64,000 nt of DNA from Pseudomonas maumuensis. GTDB taxonomy: Bacteria; Pseudomonadota; Gammaproteobacteria; Pseudomonadales; Pseudomonadaceae. The DNA lies in assembly GCF_019139675.1 (NCBI RefSeq), contig NZ_CP077077.1, positions 3,844,001 to 3,908,000 on the forward strand, read 5' to 3'. Shown here piece by piece: positions 1-8,376 of this stretch (the stretch's first letter is position 1; every line of letters begins with the position of its first letter). A program made the translations under genes and the position numbers. The notes under the pieces are model-generated. The model was not told where the DNA came from. It made no database searches and saw only the letters and a program-made list of their open reading frames with translations.

Positions 1-644
1 GCAGCAGCCAGTCGGCGTTCATCACGGCGCTATACGTACCCTTCGTGCCTCTGCTGCAATGGCTGGTGCTCGGCCGCCGTCCCGGCCTGATGCCCAGCAT
101 CGGCATCTGCCTTGCGTTCATCGGCCTGATGCTGCTGGCCGGCCCCGAGGGGGGCGCGCTGCACTTCAGCGAAGGCGAGGTGGTGACGCTGATCAGCGCG
201 GTGGCAATCGCTGGCGAGATCATTCTCATCAGCCGTTACGCCGGCAAGGTGGATGTGCGACGGGTCACCGTGGTGCAGTTGGCCACCGCCTCGGCACTGT
301 CGTTCCTGATGATCGTGCCGACCCAAGAGCAGCTCCCCGATTTTTCCTGGCTGCTGCTGGCCAGCGCGGTGGGCCTGGGGGCCATGAGCGCGGTAATTCA
401 GGTGGCGATGAACTGGGCGCAGCAGTCGGTCTCGCCGACTCGCGCCACGCTGATCTACGCGGGCGAACCGGTGTGGGCCGGCATTGTTGGGCGAATTGCC
501 GGCGAGCGCTTGCCTGGTGTGGCGTTGATCGGCGGGGCGCTGATCGTGCTGGCGGTGGTGGTGAGTGAGCTGAAGATTCGTCGCCGGGATGAGGCCGACG
601 CCTTGCAGGAAGATGAGGCGCGTCAGCGCGAGGCTGGGTTGTAG
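1..644 (+). CDS. EamA/DMT-family permease, 5'-truncated by window edge
   Basis: The open frame runs in from the left edge (codons in phase from base 3), so the N-terminal half is missing. What remains is the end of a first EamA repeat and a complete second one. It has hydrophobic helices, a short charged linker (YAGKVDVRR), and the YAGEPVWAG segment typical of the last helices of drug/metabolite transporter family permeases. The tail after the last helix is charged and cytoplasmic. Substrate cannot be told from sequence. The family exports or imports small metabolites across the inner membrane. A GTG inside the frame at 45 is not the true start, because the upstream codons encode family-like residues (SAFITALYVPFVPLLQW). 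Confidence 0.85.
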   Translation, partial: SSQSAFITALYVPFVPLLQWLVLGRRPGLMPSIGICLAFIGLMLLAGPEGGALHFSEGEVVTLISAVAIAGEIILISRYAGKVDVRRVTVVQLATASALSFLMIVPTQEQLPDFSWLLLASAVGLGAMSAVIQVAMNWAQQSVSPTRATLIYAGEPVWAGIVGRIAGERLPGVALIGGALIVLAVVVSELKIRRRDEADALQEDEARQREAGL

Positions 645-662
645 CCCCCCTGCACCACATCA

Positions 663-679
663 GGGCCGCGTTGCGGCCC
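663..679 (+). terminator. Hairpin after the DMT gene
   Basis: A perfect 7-bp stem (GGGCCGC / GCGGCCC) with a 3-nt loop sits 19 bases after the DMT stop codon. It lacks a T-tract, so it is a possible terminator or mRNA-stabilising hairpin only. The rest of the 645-833 gap is AT-richer and presumably holds the promoter of the antiporter operon. Confidence 0.4.
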
Positions 680-833
680 CACAGGCACACAATCAGCCGC
701 TATGCTCTGAAAGAAACTGTTATAAAAAAACAGCTTGTCACAGCACATTTGTAGGATCCTGCAACCGCTTGCGTGTTGGTGATCAACCGTCCGGCACGTA
801 TGATCCTTGGCAAACTTCTCAGAACAGAACGCT

Positions 834-3740
834 ATGTCATTGATTGTGCTATTGCTTCTGCCCTTCCTGGGTAGTTGCCTGGCGGCTGTACTGCCGCACA
901 ACGCACGCAACGCCGAGTCCATTCTTGCCGGGCTCGTGGCCCTGGTCGGCACCGTCCAGGTGGCGTTGCTGTACCCCCAGATCGCCGATGGCGGGGTCAT
1001 CCGCGAAGAATTCCTGTGGCTGCCCAGCCTAGGCCTGAATCTGGTCCTGCGCATGGACGGCTTCGCCTGGCTGTTCAGCTTGCTGGTGCTGGGCATCGGC
1101 ACCCTGGTGTCGCTATACGCCCGCTACTACATGTCGCCGCAGGACCCGGTACCGCGCTTCTTCGCGTTCTTCCTGGCGTTCATGGGCGCCATGCTCGGCC
1201 TGGTGATCTCCGGCAACCTGCTCCAGCTGGTGTTCTTCTGGGAGTTGACCAGCCTGTTCTCATTCCTGCTGATCGGCTACTGGCACCACCGCGCCGACGC
1301 CCGCCGCGGCGCCTACATGGCGTTGATGGTCACGGGGGCCGGCGGTTTGTGCCTGCTGGTCGGGGCCTTGCTGCTCGGCCATGTGGTCGGCAGCTATGAC
1401 CTGGACAAGGTCCTGGCTGCCGGCGACATCATCCGCCAGCATGCGCTGTACCCGGTGCTGCTGCCCCTCATCCTGATCGGCGCCCTGACCAAGAGCGCGC
1501 AATTCCCCTTCCAGTTCTGGCTGCCCCATGCCATGGCGGCGCCCACCCCCGTATCGGCTTATCTGCACTCGGCGACCATGGTCAAGGCCGGGGTGTTCCT
1601 GCTCGCCCGGCTATGGCCGGTGCTGTCGGGCAGCGAGGAGTGGTTCTGGATCGTCGGCGGCGCCGGTGCCGCCACCCTGCTGCTCGGCGCCTTTGCCGCG
1701 ATGTTCCAGAACGACCTCAAGGGCCTGCTGGCCTACTCGACCATCAGCCACCTGGGCCTGATCACCCTGCTGCTGGGCCTGAACAGCCCCTTGGCAGCGG
1801 TCGCCGCGGTGTTCCACATTCTCAACCACGCCACCTTCAAGGCCTCGCTGTTCATGGCCGCGGGGATCATCGACCACGAGAGCGGTACCCGCGACATCCG
1901 TCGCCTCAGCGGCCTGTTCCGCCTGGTGCCGTTCACCGCCACCCTGGCCATGGTCGCCAGCGCCTCGATGGCCGGCGTGCCGCTGATGAACGGCTTCCTG
2001 TCCAAGGAGATGTTCTTCGCCGAGACCGTGTTCATCAGCTCGACCGCCTGGGTCGAGGCCGCACTGCCAGTGATCGCCACCCTGGCCGGGACCTTCAGCG
2101 TCGCCTACGCGCTGCGCTTCACCGTCGATGTATTCTTCGGGCCTACGGCCCAGGATCTGCCGCACACGCCGCACGAGCCCCCACGCTGGATGCGTGCGCC
2201 GGTCGAGCTGCTGGTGCTCACCTGCCTGGTGGTCGGCATCTTCCCAGCACAATCGGTCGGCCCGCTGCTGGCCGCTGCCGCGCTGCCAGTGGTGGGCGGC
2301 ACCCTGCCGGAGTACAGCCTGGCCATCTGGCACGGCTGGAACGCCCCGCTGATCATGAGCCTGATCGCCATGAGCGGCGGCATCGTCCTCTACCTGCTGC
2401 TACGCAAGCAGCTGCAGCGCGGTCGTTTCCCTCACCCGCCGTTGATCGAGCGCTTCAACGGCAAGCGCCTGTTCGAACATGGCCTGGTCCGGCTGATGCT
2501 GCTGGCTCGGCATCTCGAACGCCTGCTGACCACCCGCCGCCTGCAGACGCAGTTGTTCATGTTGGTGCTGGCCGCCTTCATCGCGGGCTTGACGCCATTG
2601 CTGTACAGCGGCCTGAGCTGGGGCGAGCGGCCGAAGATCCCCGGCTCCGGGGTGTTCGTCGCGCTGTGGCTGATCGCTATCGCCTGCGCCATCGGCGCCG
2701 CCTACCAGGCCAAGTACCACCGTCTCGCGGCGCTGATCATGGTCGGCGTCTGCGGCCTGATGACCTGCATCACCTTCGTCTGGTTCTCCGCGCCCGACCT
2801 GGCCCTGACCCAGCTGGCGGTCGAAGTGGTGACCACCGTGCTGATCCTTCTCGGCCTGCGCTGGCTGCCACGGCGTATCGAAGGCGTATCGCCGCTGCCC
2901 GGCAGCCAGGACCGCGCCCGCCTGCGTCGCTTGCGCGACCTGCTGCTGGCGGTGCTGGTCGGCGGCGGCATGGCCCTGCTGTCCTACGCCATGCTCACCC
3001 GCCCGACGCCCAACGATATTTCCTCGTTCTTCCTCAGCCGCGCCCTGCCGGAAGGCGGCGGCACCAATGTGGTCAACGTGATGCTGGTGGACTTCCGTGG
3101 CTTCGACACCCTCGGTGAAGTCACCGTGCTGGTGGCCGTGGCGCTGACCGTGTTCGCCCTGCTGCGCCGTTTCCGTCCGCCCAAGGAGAGCATGCAACTG
3201 CCGGCCCAGCAGCGCCAGCTGGCCCCGGACGTGGTCACCGACCTGGTCAACCCGCGCCATGCCACCGACACTGCGCTGGGCTTCATGATGGTGCCGGCCG
3301 CCCTGGTGCGCCTGCTGCTGCCGATCGCCCTGCTGGTGTCGATGTACCTGTTCATGCGTGGCCACAACCAGCCGGGTGGCGGCTTCGTCGCCGGCCTGGT
3401 GATGTCGGTGGCGTTCATCCTGCAGTACATGGTCGCCGGCACCCAGTGGGTCGAGGCGCAGATGAGCCTGCGCCCGCTGCGTTGGATGGGCACCGGCCTG
3501 CTCTGCGCCACCCTTACCGGTGCCGGGGCGATGCTGCTCGGCTACCCGTTCCTCACCACCCACACCGCCCACCTGCACCTGCCGCTGCTGGGTGACGTGC
3601 ATGTGGCCAGCGCGCTGTTCTTCGACATCGGCGTGTACACCGTGGTGGTCGGCTCGACCCTGCTGATCCTCACCGCGCTGGCCCACCAGTCGGTGCGTGC
3701 CTACCGCCCCGCCAAGTCCAGCCAAGCAGGAGCCGCCTGA
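834..3740 (+). CDS. mrpA: Mrp-type Na+(K+)/H+ antiporter subunit A (fused A+B)
   Basis: This is the 968-residue large subunit of the multi-subunit Mrp/Sha/Pha cation/proton antiporter. The N-terminal two thirds are a NuoL/NuoM-like proton channel with the conserved membrane Glu (FFWELTS, about residue 137) and Lys (LTKSAQFPFQFW, about residue 220). The C-terminal third carries the MrpB domain (GHNQPGGGFVAGL), so A and B are fused as in other pseudomonads. The ATG at 834 is preferred over an in-frame TTG at 807 because the protein then begins directly with the first hydrophobic helix (MSLIVLLLLPFLGS). It is the first gene of a six-gene operon, and its stop overlaps the next start. Also called phaA or shaA; expected role in pH and Na+ or K+ homeostasis. 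Confidence 0.95.
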   Translation: MSLIVLLLLPFLGSCLAAVLPHNARNAESILAGLVALVGTVQVALLYPQIADGGVIREEFLWLPSLGLNLVLRMDGFAWLFSLLVLGIGTLVSLYARYYMSPQDPVPRFFAFFLAFMGAMLGLVISGNLLQLVFFWELTSLFSFLLIGYWHHRADARRGAYMALMVTGAGGLCLLVGALLLGHVVGSYDLDKVLAAGDIIRQHALYPVLLPLILIGALTKSAQFPFQFWLPHAMAAPTPVSAYLHSATMVKAGVFLLARLWPVLSGSEEWFWIVGGAGAATLLLGAFAAMFQNDLKGLLAYSTISHLGLITLLLGLNSPLAAVAAVFHILNHATFKASLFMAAGIIDHESGTRDIRRLSGLFRLVPFTATLAMVASASMAGVPLMNGFLSKEMFFAETVFISSTAWVEAALPVIATLAGTFSVAYALRFTVDVFFGPTAQDLPHTPHEPPRWMRAPVELLVLTCLVVGIFPAQSVGPLLAAAALPVVGGTLPEYSLAIWHGWNAPLIMSLIAMSGGIVLYLLLRKQLQRGRFPHPPLIERFNGKRLFEHGLVRLMLLARHLERLLTTRRLQTQLFMLVLAAFIAGLTPLLYSGLSWGERPKIPGSGVFVALWLIAIACAIGAAYQAKYHRLAALIMVGVCGLMTCITFVWFSAPDLALTQLAVEVVTTVLILLGLRWLPRRIEGVSPLPGSQDRARLRRLRDLLLAVLVGGGMALLSYAMLTRPTPNDISSFFLSRALPEGGGTNVVNVMLVDFRGFDTLGEVTVLVAVALTVFALLRRFRPPKESMQLPAQQRQLAPDVVTDLVNPRHATDTALGFMMVPAALVRLLLPIALLVSMYLFMRGHNQPGGGFVAGLVMSVAFILQYMVAGTQWVEAQMSLRPLRWMGTGLLCATLTGAGAMLLGYPFLTTHTAHLHLPLLGDVHVASALFFDIGVYTVVVGSTLLILTALAHQSVRAYRPAKSSQAGAA

Positions 3741-4084
3741 TGGAAGAAGTCATTGCAGTCGCCATCGGTGTCCTCGCCGCCTCGGGGGTCTGGCTGATCC
3801 TGCGCCCGCGTACCTACCAGGTGATCATGGGCCTGTGCCTGCTGTCCTACGGCGTCAACCTGTTCATCTTCAGCATGGGCAGCCTGTTCATCGGCAAGGA
3901 GCCGATCATCAAGGACGGCGTGCCCCACGATTTGCTGCACTACACCGACCCGCTGCCCCAGGCACTGGTGCTGACCGCCATCGTCATCAGCTTCGCCATG
4001 ACCGCGTTGTTCCTGGTGGTGCTACTGGCTTCGCGCGGCCTGACCGGCACCGACCACGTCGATGGCCGGGAGCGTGACGAATGA
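3740..4084 (+). CDS. mrpC: Mrp antiporter subunit C
   Basis: A 114-residue NuoK-like membrane protein. It has three hydrophobic helices, including GVWLILRPRTYQVIMGLCLL and a final one with the TAIVISFAMTA signature of MrpC/MnhC. The start ATG shares a base with the mrpA stop (TGATG) and the stop overlaps mrpD by four bases, so translation is probably coupled. Length and order match the family. Confidence 0.95.
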   Translation: MEEVIAVAIGVLAASGVWLILRPRTYQVIMGLCLLSYGVNLFIFSMGSLFIGKEPIIKDGVPHDLLHYTDPLPQALVLTAIVISFAMTALFLVVLLASRGLTGTDHVDGRERDE

Positions 4085-5760
4085 GCGGGATGAACCAACT
4101 GATCATCGCGCCGATCCTGTTGCCGCTGCTCACCGCGGCGCTGATGCTGCTGATCGGCGAAAAGCACCGCTGGCTGAAAGCGCGCCTGAACCTGCTGTCC
4201 ACCGCCCTCGGCCTGGGCATCGCCGTGACCCTGCTGATGTGGGTGCGTACCCAGGGCCAGGCCGAGTCCATCGGCGTCTACCTGCCGGGCAACTGGCCGG
4301 CGCCGTTCGGCATCGCCCTGGTGGTCGACCATCTGTCGGCGCTGCTGCTCACACTGACCGGCATCGTCGGCTTGAGCGCCCTGCTGTTCGCCCGGGCCCG
4401 CTGGGACGGCGCCGGTGCCAGCTTCCACGCGCTGTTCCAGATCCAGCTGATGGGGCTGTACGGAGCCTTCCTCACCGCCGACCTGTTCAACCTGTTCGTG
4501 TTCTTCGAGGTGCTGCTGGCGGCCTCTTACGGCCTGCTGCTGCATGGCTCGGGGCGGGCACGGGTCAAGGCGGGGCTGCACTACATCGCCATCAACCTGT
4601 TCGCCTCGTCACTGTTCCTGGTAGGCGCGGCCATGCTCTACGGCGTGACCGGCACCCTGAACATGGCCGACCTGGCGTTGAAAGTACCACTGGTGCCGGA
4701 AGCCGATCGCGGCCTGCTGCATGCCGGCGCGGCGATCCTGGCCGTCGCTTTCCTGGCCAAGGCCGGAGTCTGGCCGTTGAACTTCTGGCTGGTGCCGGCC
4801 TATTCGTCGGCCAGCGCGCCGGTGGCCGCGCTGTTCGCGATCATGACCAAGGTCGGGCTGTACGCCATCCTGCGCCTGTGGACGCTGCTGTTCTCCGGGC
4901 AAGCTGGCGCCTCGGCGTTCTTCGGCGGGGACTGGCTGGTGTATGGCGGTCTGGCGACCCTGGCTGTGGCGGCGATGTCGATCCTCGCGGCGCAACGCCT
5001 GGAGCGCCTGGCAGCCCTGAGCATCCTGGTGTCCGCCGGCACGCTGCTGGCCGCCGTCGGCTTCGGCCAGCCGATCCTCACCGGCGCCGCGCTGTTCTAT
5101 CTGGCCAGCTCGACCCTGGCGTTGTGTACGCTGTTCCTGCTGGCCGAACTGGTGGAGCGCTCGCGCTCGGCCAACGAGGCGCCGCTGGACGACGAAGAGG
5201 ACGCGATGCCCTCGCCGCTGGAGTCGCTGCACCCGCCCAAAGGCATCAACCTGGACGACGAGCAGCAGGTGGTGATCGGCCAGATCATCCCCTGGACCAT
5301 GGCCTTCCTGGGCCTGAGCTTTATCGCTTGCGCCCTGCTGATCATCGGCATGCCGCCACTGTCGGGCTTCATCGGCAAACTCAACCTGATCAGCGCACTG
5401 TTCAACCCGCAGGGCATGGGGGTCACCCCGGAGCAGCCACTGGGTGCCACGGGCTGGACCCTGGTCACTCTGTTGGTGCTGTCCGGCATGGCCTCGCTGA
5501 TCGCCTTCGGCCGAGTGGGCATCCAGCGTTTCTGGAAGCCCGAGGAACGCCCCTCGCCAGTACTGCGTCGCTATGAATGCGTGCCCATCGTCATTCTCCT
5601 GGGCCTGTGCATCTTCCTCAGCCTCAAGGCCGAGCCGCTGCTGCGCTACACCCAGGACACCGCCGCGAGCCTGAGTACGCCTGAGACCTACGTCAAGGCG
5701 GTCATGGCCACCCGACCGCTGCCAGGCCCCACCACCCTGAGCGTGGAGGCGCAGCCATGA
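4081..5760 (+). CDS. mrpD: Mrp antiporter subunit D
   Basis: A 559-residue NuoN/NuoM-like subunit, the second proton-channel-type protein of the complex. It shows the conserved FFEVLLAASYGLLLHG helix and the lysine of LAKAGVWPLNFWLVPAYSSASAP. A hydrophilic acidic loop (residues about 360-395, LDDEEDA...LDDEQQ) separates the two halves. The start overlaps mrpC and the stop overlaps mrpE, both by ATGA. Confidence 0.95.
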   Translation: MSGMNQLIIAPILLPLLTAALMLLIGEKHRWLKARLNLLSTALGLGIAVTLLMWVRTQGQAESIGVYLPGNWPAPFGIALVVDHLSALLLTLTGIVGLSALLFARARWDGAGASFHALFQIQLMGLYGAFLTADLFNLFVFFEVLLAASYGLLLHGSGRARVKAGLHYIAINLFASSLFLVGAAMLYGVTGTLNMADLALKVPLVPEADRGLLHAGAAILAVAFLAKAGVWPLNFWLVPAYSSASAPVAALFAIMTKVGLYAILRLWTLLFSGQAGASAFFGGDWLVYGGLATLAVAAMSILAAQRLERLAALSILVSAGTLLAAVGFGQPILTGAALFYLASSTLALCTLFLLAELVERSRSANEAPLDDEEDAMPSPLESLHPPKGINLDDEQQVVIGQIIPWTMAFLGLSFIACALLIIGMPPLSGFIGKLNLISALFNPQGMGVTPEQPLGATGWTLVTLLVLSGMASLIAFGRVGIQRFWKPEERPSPVLRRYECVPIVILLGLCIFLSLKAEPLLRYTQDTAASLSTPETYVKAVMATRPLPGPTTLSVEAQP

Positions 5761-6245
5761 GCCGACTTTTCCCTGCGCCGCTACTCTCCATCGCACTGTT
5801 CGTACTGTGGCTGCTGCTCAATCTTTCGCTCAGCCCGGGCAACCTGCTGCTGGGTGCCGCGCTGGGCATCCTTGCGCCGATCCTGATGGCGCCGCTGCGC
5901 CCGCAGCATGCCCACGTGCGTCGGCCCTGGGTCATCGCCAAGCTGATCGGTCGCGTGGGCCTCGACGTGATCCACTCCAACCTACAGGTCGCACGTGGCG
6001 TGCTGCGCGCTGGCAGCACACCACCCCGCTCGGCATTCGTGCATATCCCGCTGGACCTGCGCGACGCCCACGGTCTGGCAGCACTGTCGATGATTACCAC
6101 CGTGGTGCCGGGCACCATCTGGTCGGAGCTGGCCCTGGATCGCAGCGTACTGTTGCTGCATGTGTTCGACCTGGAAGACGAAGCGGCCTTTATCGAACAC
6201 TTCAAGCACACCTATGAACGCCCGCTGATGGAGATTTTCGAATGA
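5757..6245 (+). CDS. mrpE: Mrp antiporter subunit E
   Basis: A 162-residue MrpE/MnhE-family small subunit. Two N-terminal hydrophobic segments are followed by a soluble part with the family-typical SMITTVVPGTIWSEL stretch. It starts inside the ATGA shared with mrpD and ends inside the ATGA shared with mrpF. Required with A, C, D, F and G for the assembled antiporter in studied members. Confidence 0.93.
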   Translation: MSRLFPAPLLSIALFVLWLLLNLSLSPGNLLLGAALGILAPILMAPLRPQHAHVRRPWVIAKLIGRVGLDVIHSNLQVARGVLRAGSTPPRSAFVHIPLDLRDAHGLAALSMITTVVPGTIWSELALDRSVLLLHVFDLEDEAAFIEHFKHTYERPLMEIFE

Positions 6246-6520
6246 GCGGCCTGCTTGCCTATGCCGTCCTCGCCAGCCTGTTCATCTTCGCCATCGCCAT
6301 GGCCCTGGCTTTGATTCGGGTAATGCGCGGCCCTTCCGCCCAGGACCGCGTACTGGCACTGGACTACCTGTATATCCTGGGCATGCTGACGATGCTGGTG
6401 CTGGGTATTCGCTACGCCAGCGATACCTACTTCGAGGGCGCACTGCTGATCGCCCTGTTCGGCTTCGTCGGCTCGTTCGCGCTGGCCAAGTTCCTGCTGC
6501 GTGGCGAGGTGATCGAATGA
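6242..6520 (+). CDS. mrpF: Mrp antiporter subunit F
   Basis: A 92-residue protein with three hydrophobic helices and the MrpF/MnhF hallmark RVMRGPSAQDRVLALDYL. ATGA overlaps on both sides continue the operon. Length matches the family. Confidence 0.94.
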   Translation: MSGLLAYAVLASLFIFAIAMALALIRVMRGPSAQDRVLALDYLYILGMLTMLVLGIRYASDTYFEGALLIALFGFVGSFALAKFLLRGEVIE

Positions 6521-6882
6521 ACGAGGCCATCGAATTGCCGTTCTGGCTGGAACTGCTGGTGTCCGCCCTGCTGCTGCTGGGCAGCCTGTTCGCCCTGATC
6601 GGCGCCATCGGCCTGGTCCGCCTGAAGGACTTCTTCCAGCGCATGCACCCGCCCGCACTGGCTTCGACCATCGGCGCGTGGTGCGTGGCGGCGGCCTCGA
6701 TTCTGTACTTCTCGGTGCTCAAGCAGAGCCCGGTGCTGCACGCATGGCTGATCCCGATCCTGCTGTCGATCACCGTGCCGGTGACGACGTTGCTGCTGGC
6801 CAGGGCCGCGCTGTTTCGCAAGCGCACCTCAGGCGAAAACGTACCGGAAGAAGTCAGCAGCGGTCGCGACCGTGGCAATTGA
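6517..6882 (+). CDS. mrpG: Mrp antiporter subunit G
   Basis: A 121-residue last subunit of the operon with three helices. It carries the MrpG/MnhG motif GLVRLKDFFQRMHPPALAST and a short charged C-terminal tail. The stop is only 4 bp from the stop of the convergent small gene at 6886, and no hairpin terminator is visible between them. Confidence 0.94.
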   Translation: MNEAIELPFWLELLVSALLLLGSLFALIGAIGLVRLKDFFQRMHPPALASTIGAWCVAAASILYFSVLKQSPVLHAWLIPILLSITVPVTTLLLARAALFRKRTSGENVPEEVSSGRDRGN

Positions 6883-6885
6883 GGC

Positions 6886-7095
6886 TCAGGCGTGGTTCAA
6901 ACGCTGCAGTTCACGGCGCACCATGGCGACGAAGGGCGGCGGGCTCATCCGGTAGAGCTCGCCAGCCACCCAGGCCAGCCAAGCAGCATGCAGTTCATCT
7001 CGACGCGCCAGTAATCGTTCGGCCTCTGCCAGCGCACGGGCCTGGTGCTGGCGGTGGAAGTCGGCCCGCGAGCCCAAGGAGGCCTCTTCGCTCAT
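6886..7095 (-). CDS. Small protein of unknown function, 69 aa
   Basis: I do not recognise this protein. It is arginine- and alanine-rich with an amphipathic helical centre (RALAEAERLLARRDELHAAW) and no signal peptide or membrane helix. The ATG at 7095 is chosen because it overlaps the stop of the upstream gene (7092-7562) as ATGA, suggesting coupling. An in-frame codon upstream would extend it by 13 residues into that gene. Confidence 0.6.
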   Translation of the reverse strand: MSEEASLGSRADFHRQHQARALAEAERLLARRDELHAAWLAWVAGELYRMSPPPFVAMVRRELQRLNHA

Positions 7096-7562
7096 TCGCT
7101 GGCCTTGAACGTGGTCAGCTCGCCCTTGCGCCATTTGGCGACCTTGCCGGTCACCGCCTTGAGCAACTTGCCCAGGCCTTCCTGCACCTGTTGCTGCGCC
7201 GCGAACACCAGCATCACGCCATGCCCGTCGCGGAACACGATACCGTCGCCTTCCGGTACCGAGACGAAGGCGTAGTCGCCCTGGCCATAGACGTTCAGCT
7301 TGATCTCGCGAAAGCGCAGCTCCAGCTTGCCGCCTTCGCGGCTGGGCAACACCGCGGCACGGAAGTGGTCACCCACTTTCAACTCGAGGCGCTGCTTGTC
7401 ATCGACCACCATGGCGTTTTCGGTGTCGATTTCGGCCATGTACAGGCCTTCGGGATTCTGCTCGGTGACATAGATGAAACGCCCATGGAACAGCTTGACC
7501 AGTTGGGCGCGCAAGTCGCCCAGGGCGAACAAGGCATGGGTATCCAGAGTACTGACTGCCAA
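7092..7562 (-). CDS. Conserved protein of unknown function, 156 aa
   Basis: A soluble protein without recognised catalytic motifs. The N-terminal half is beta-rich (RFIYVTEQNPEGLYMAEIDTE, about residues 24-44) and the C-terminus is basic and helical (LLKAVTGKVAKWRKGEL). A TTG start at 7562 is chosen: GGAG lies about nine bases upstream and the reading begins TLDTHALFALGD. The longer open frame upstream (to 7814) has no good ribosome site. It is followed directly by the 69-residue gene (ATGA overlap), so the two form a small operon of unknown role. Confidence 0.65.
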   Translation of the reverse strand: MAVSTLDTHALFALGDLRAQLVKLFHGRFIYVTEQNPEGLYMAEIDTENAMVVDDKQRLELKVGDHFRAAVLPSREGGKLELRFREIKLNVYGQGDYAFVSVPEGDGIVFRDGHGVMLVFAAQQQVQEGLGKLLKAVTGKVAKWRKGELTTFKASE

Positions 7563-7875
7563 TGAAAGGCTCCTCACATCGATTGCAACGGCCACGCCAC
7601 GGACACCGGTGGCGTCAGGTGGCGGGCACTGTCTAGTCATGGTCCGCAGGACCGTGGAAACAAGCATCACAGCGTCCTCGCGCAACGGCGCAGGGGCAAC
7701 CAGGAAGTGATTCACCCAGCCACCGCCCGGCGACGCGAAGTAAGCTCCGGCTCGATTGCGCAAAGGAAACGTAATGTCCGGCAGCAAAAATGCCGGAAAG
7801 GATGCGACAAACAACGCCAGTTCTTTCGCCAGAAAGGAATGCTGGTCTTCGGTCGCGCATTACAGGAGAGCGAAT
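7563..7875. other. Intergenic region with one hairpin
   Basis: This stretch lies between two divergent genes and should contain both promoters. One hairpin is visible at 7778-7796 (CCGGCA, 7-nt A-rich loop, TGCCGG). An in-frame ATG at 7774 with AAGGA upstream could be an alternative start for the following small gene. Nothing else was recognised. Confidence 0.4.
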
Positions 7876-8061
7876 ATGCACGAAAACACTGAAACCCGTC
7901 GAGAGGCACGTAATATTTCTGGCCGGGAACTGCCTCGCTATATCGTCATTCCCGCAGGCATCGCCTTCTACCACATTGCCGAACGCGAGACCGGGCTCGT
8001 CAGGGGTTTTCGCCAGTGCCACGAACAGGCCTGCGCACTGGCCCGGCACTTCGAGCGTTGA
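7876..8061 (+). CDS. Small protein of unknown function, 61 aa
   Basis: Not recognised. AGGAG lies six bases before the ATG at 7876. The product has a polar N-terminus (HENTETRREARN), a short apolar core (YIVIPAGIAFYHI) and a Cys/His-containing end (CHEQACALARHF). The same frame is open from an ATG at 7774 that also has a ribosome-site-like AAGGA, giving a 95-residue alternative. Its stop is five bases from the stop of the convergent 64-residue gene. Confidence 0.5.
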   Translation: MHENTETRREARNISGRELPRYIVIPAGIAFYHIAERETGLVRGFRQCHEQACALARHFER

Positions 8062-8066
8062 ACCTT

Positions 8067-8261
8067 TCAGGCCGCGCTGCACCTGCCCAGCTGGGCCAGC
8101 CAGGCGGCCTGGCACTCCAGCGCTTCGGCACGGCTGGCGAACGCCGTGCCACGCCGCTCGCCATCGACCAGCACCACCCAGCACACCCGATTGCCCGAGG
8201 CCTGCATTGATTGCGGCACGCCGGTCCCGATCATGACGGCCACATCGACTCGGCTATTCAT
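8067..8261 (-). CDS. Small protein of unknown function, 64 aa
   Basis: Not recognised. A strong GGAGG precedes two adjacent ATG codons; the second (8261) has the better five-base spacing. The sequence has a beta-strand-like middle (NRVCWVVLVDGERRGTAF) followed by a helix (SRAEALECQAAWLAQL). This resembles small DUF-type folds with an exposed tryptophan, but no family can be named. It converges on the 61-residue gene. Confidence 0.55.
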   Translation of the reverse strand: MNSRVDVAVMIGTGVPQSMQASGNRVCWVVLVDGERRGTAFASRAEALECQAAWLAQLGRCSAA

Positions 8262-8376
8262 CATTCCCTCCGGAATTTAATTAGCAACCTAACGATGTGC
8301 GCATGATACGCCGTGCCCGCGCCGCGAAAAAGCGCCGCCAGGTACAGCTGTATTGCAATTACGGCAACAAATCCGC

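Noticed and set aside
807..833. TTG at 807 as start of mrpA
   Set aside because: Would add nine polar residues before the first membrane helix; the ATG at 834 matches the family N-terminus.
2400..3725. Long open frame antisense to mrpA (441 codons)
   Set aside because: Composition is Gln/His/Arg/Gly-rich, typical of a GC-rich shadow frame. The sense strand encodes a canonical antiporter subunit.
6678..7565. Plus-strand open frame running across the end of mrpG and the two small minus-strand genes
   Set aside because: Arg/Pro/Gln-rich shadow composition and no ribosome site at its start.
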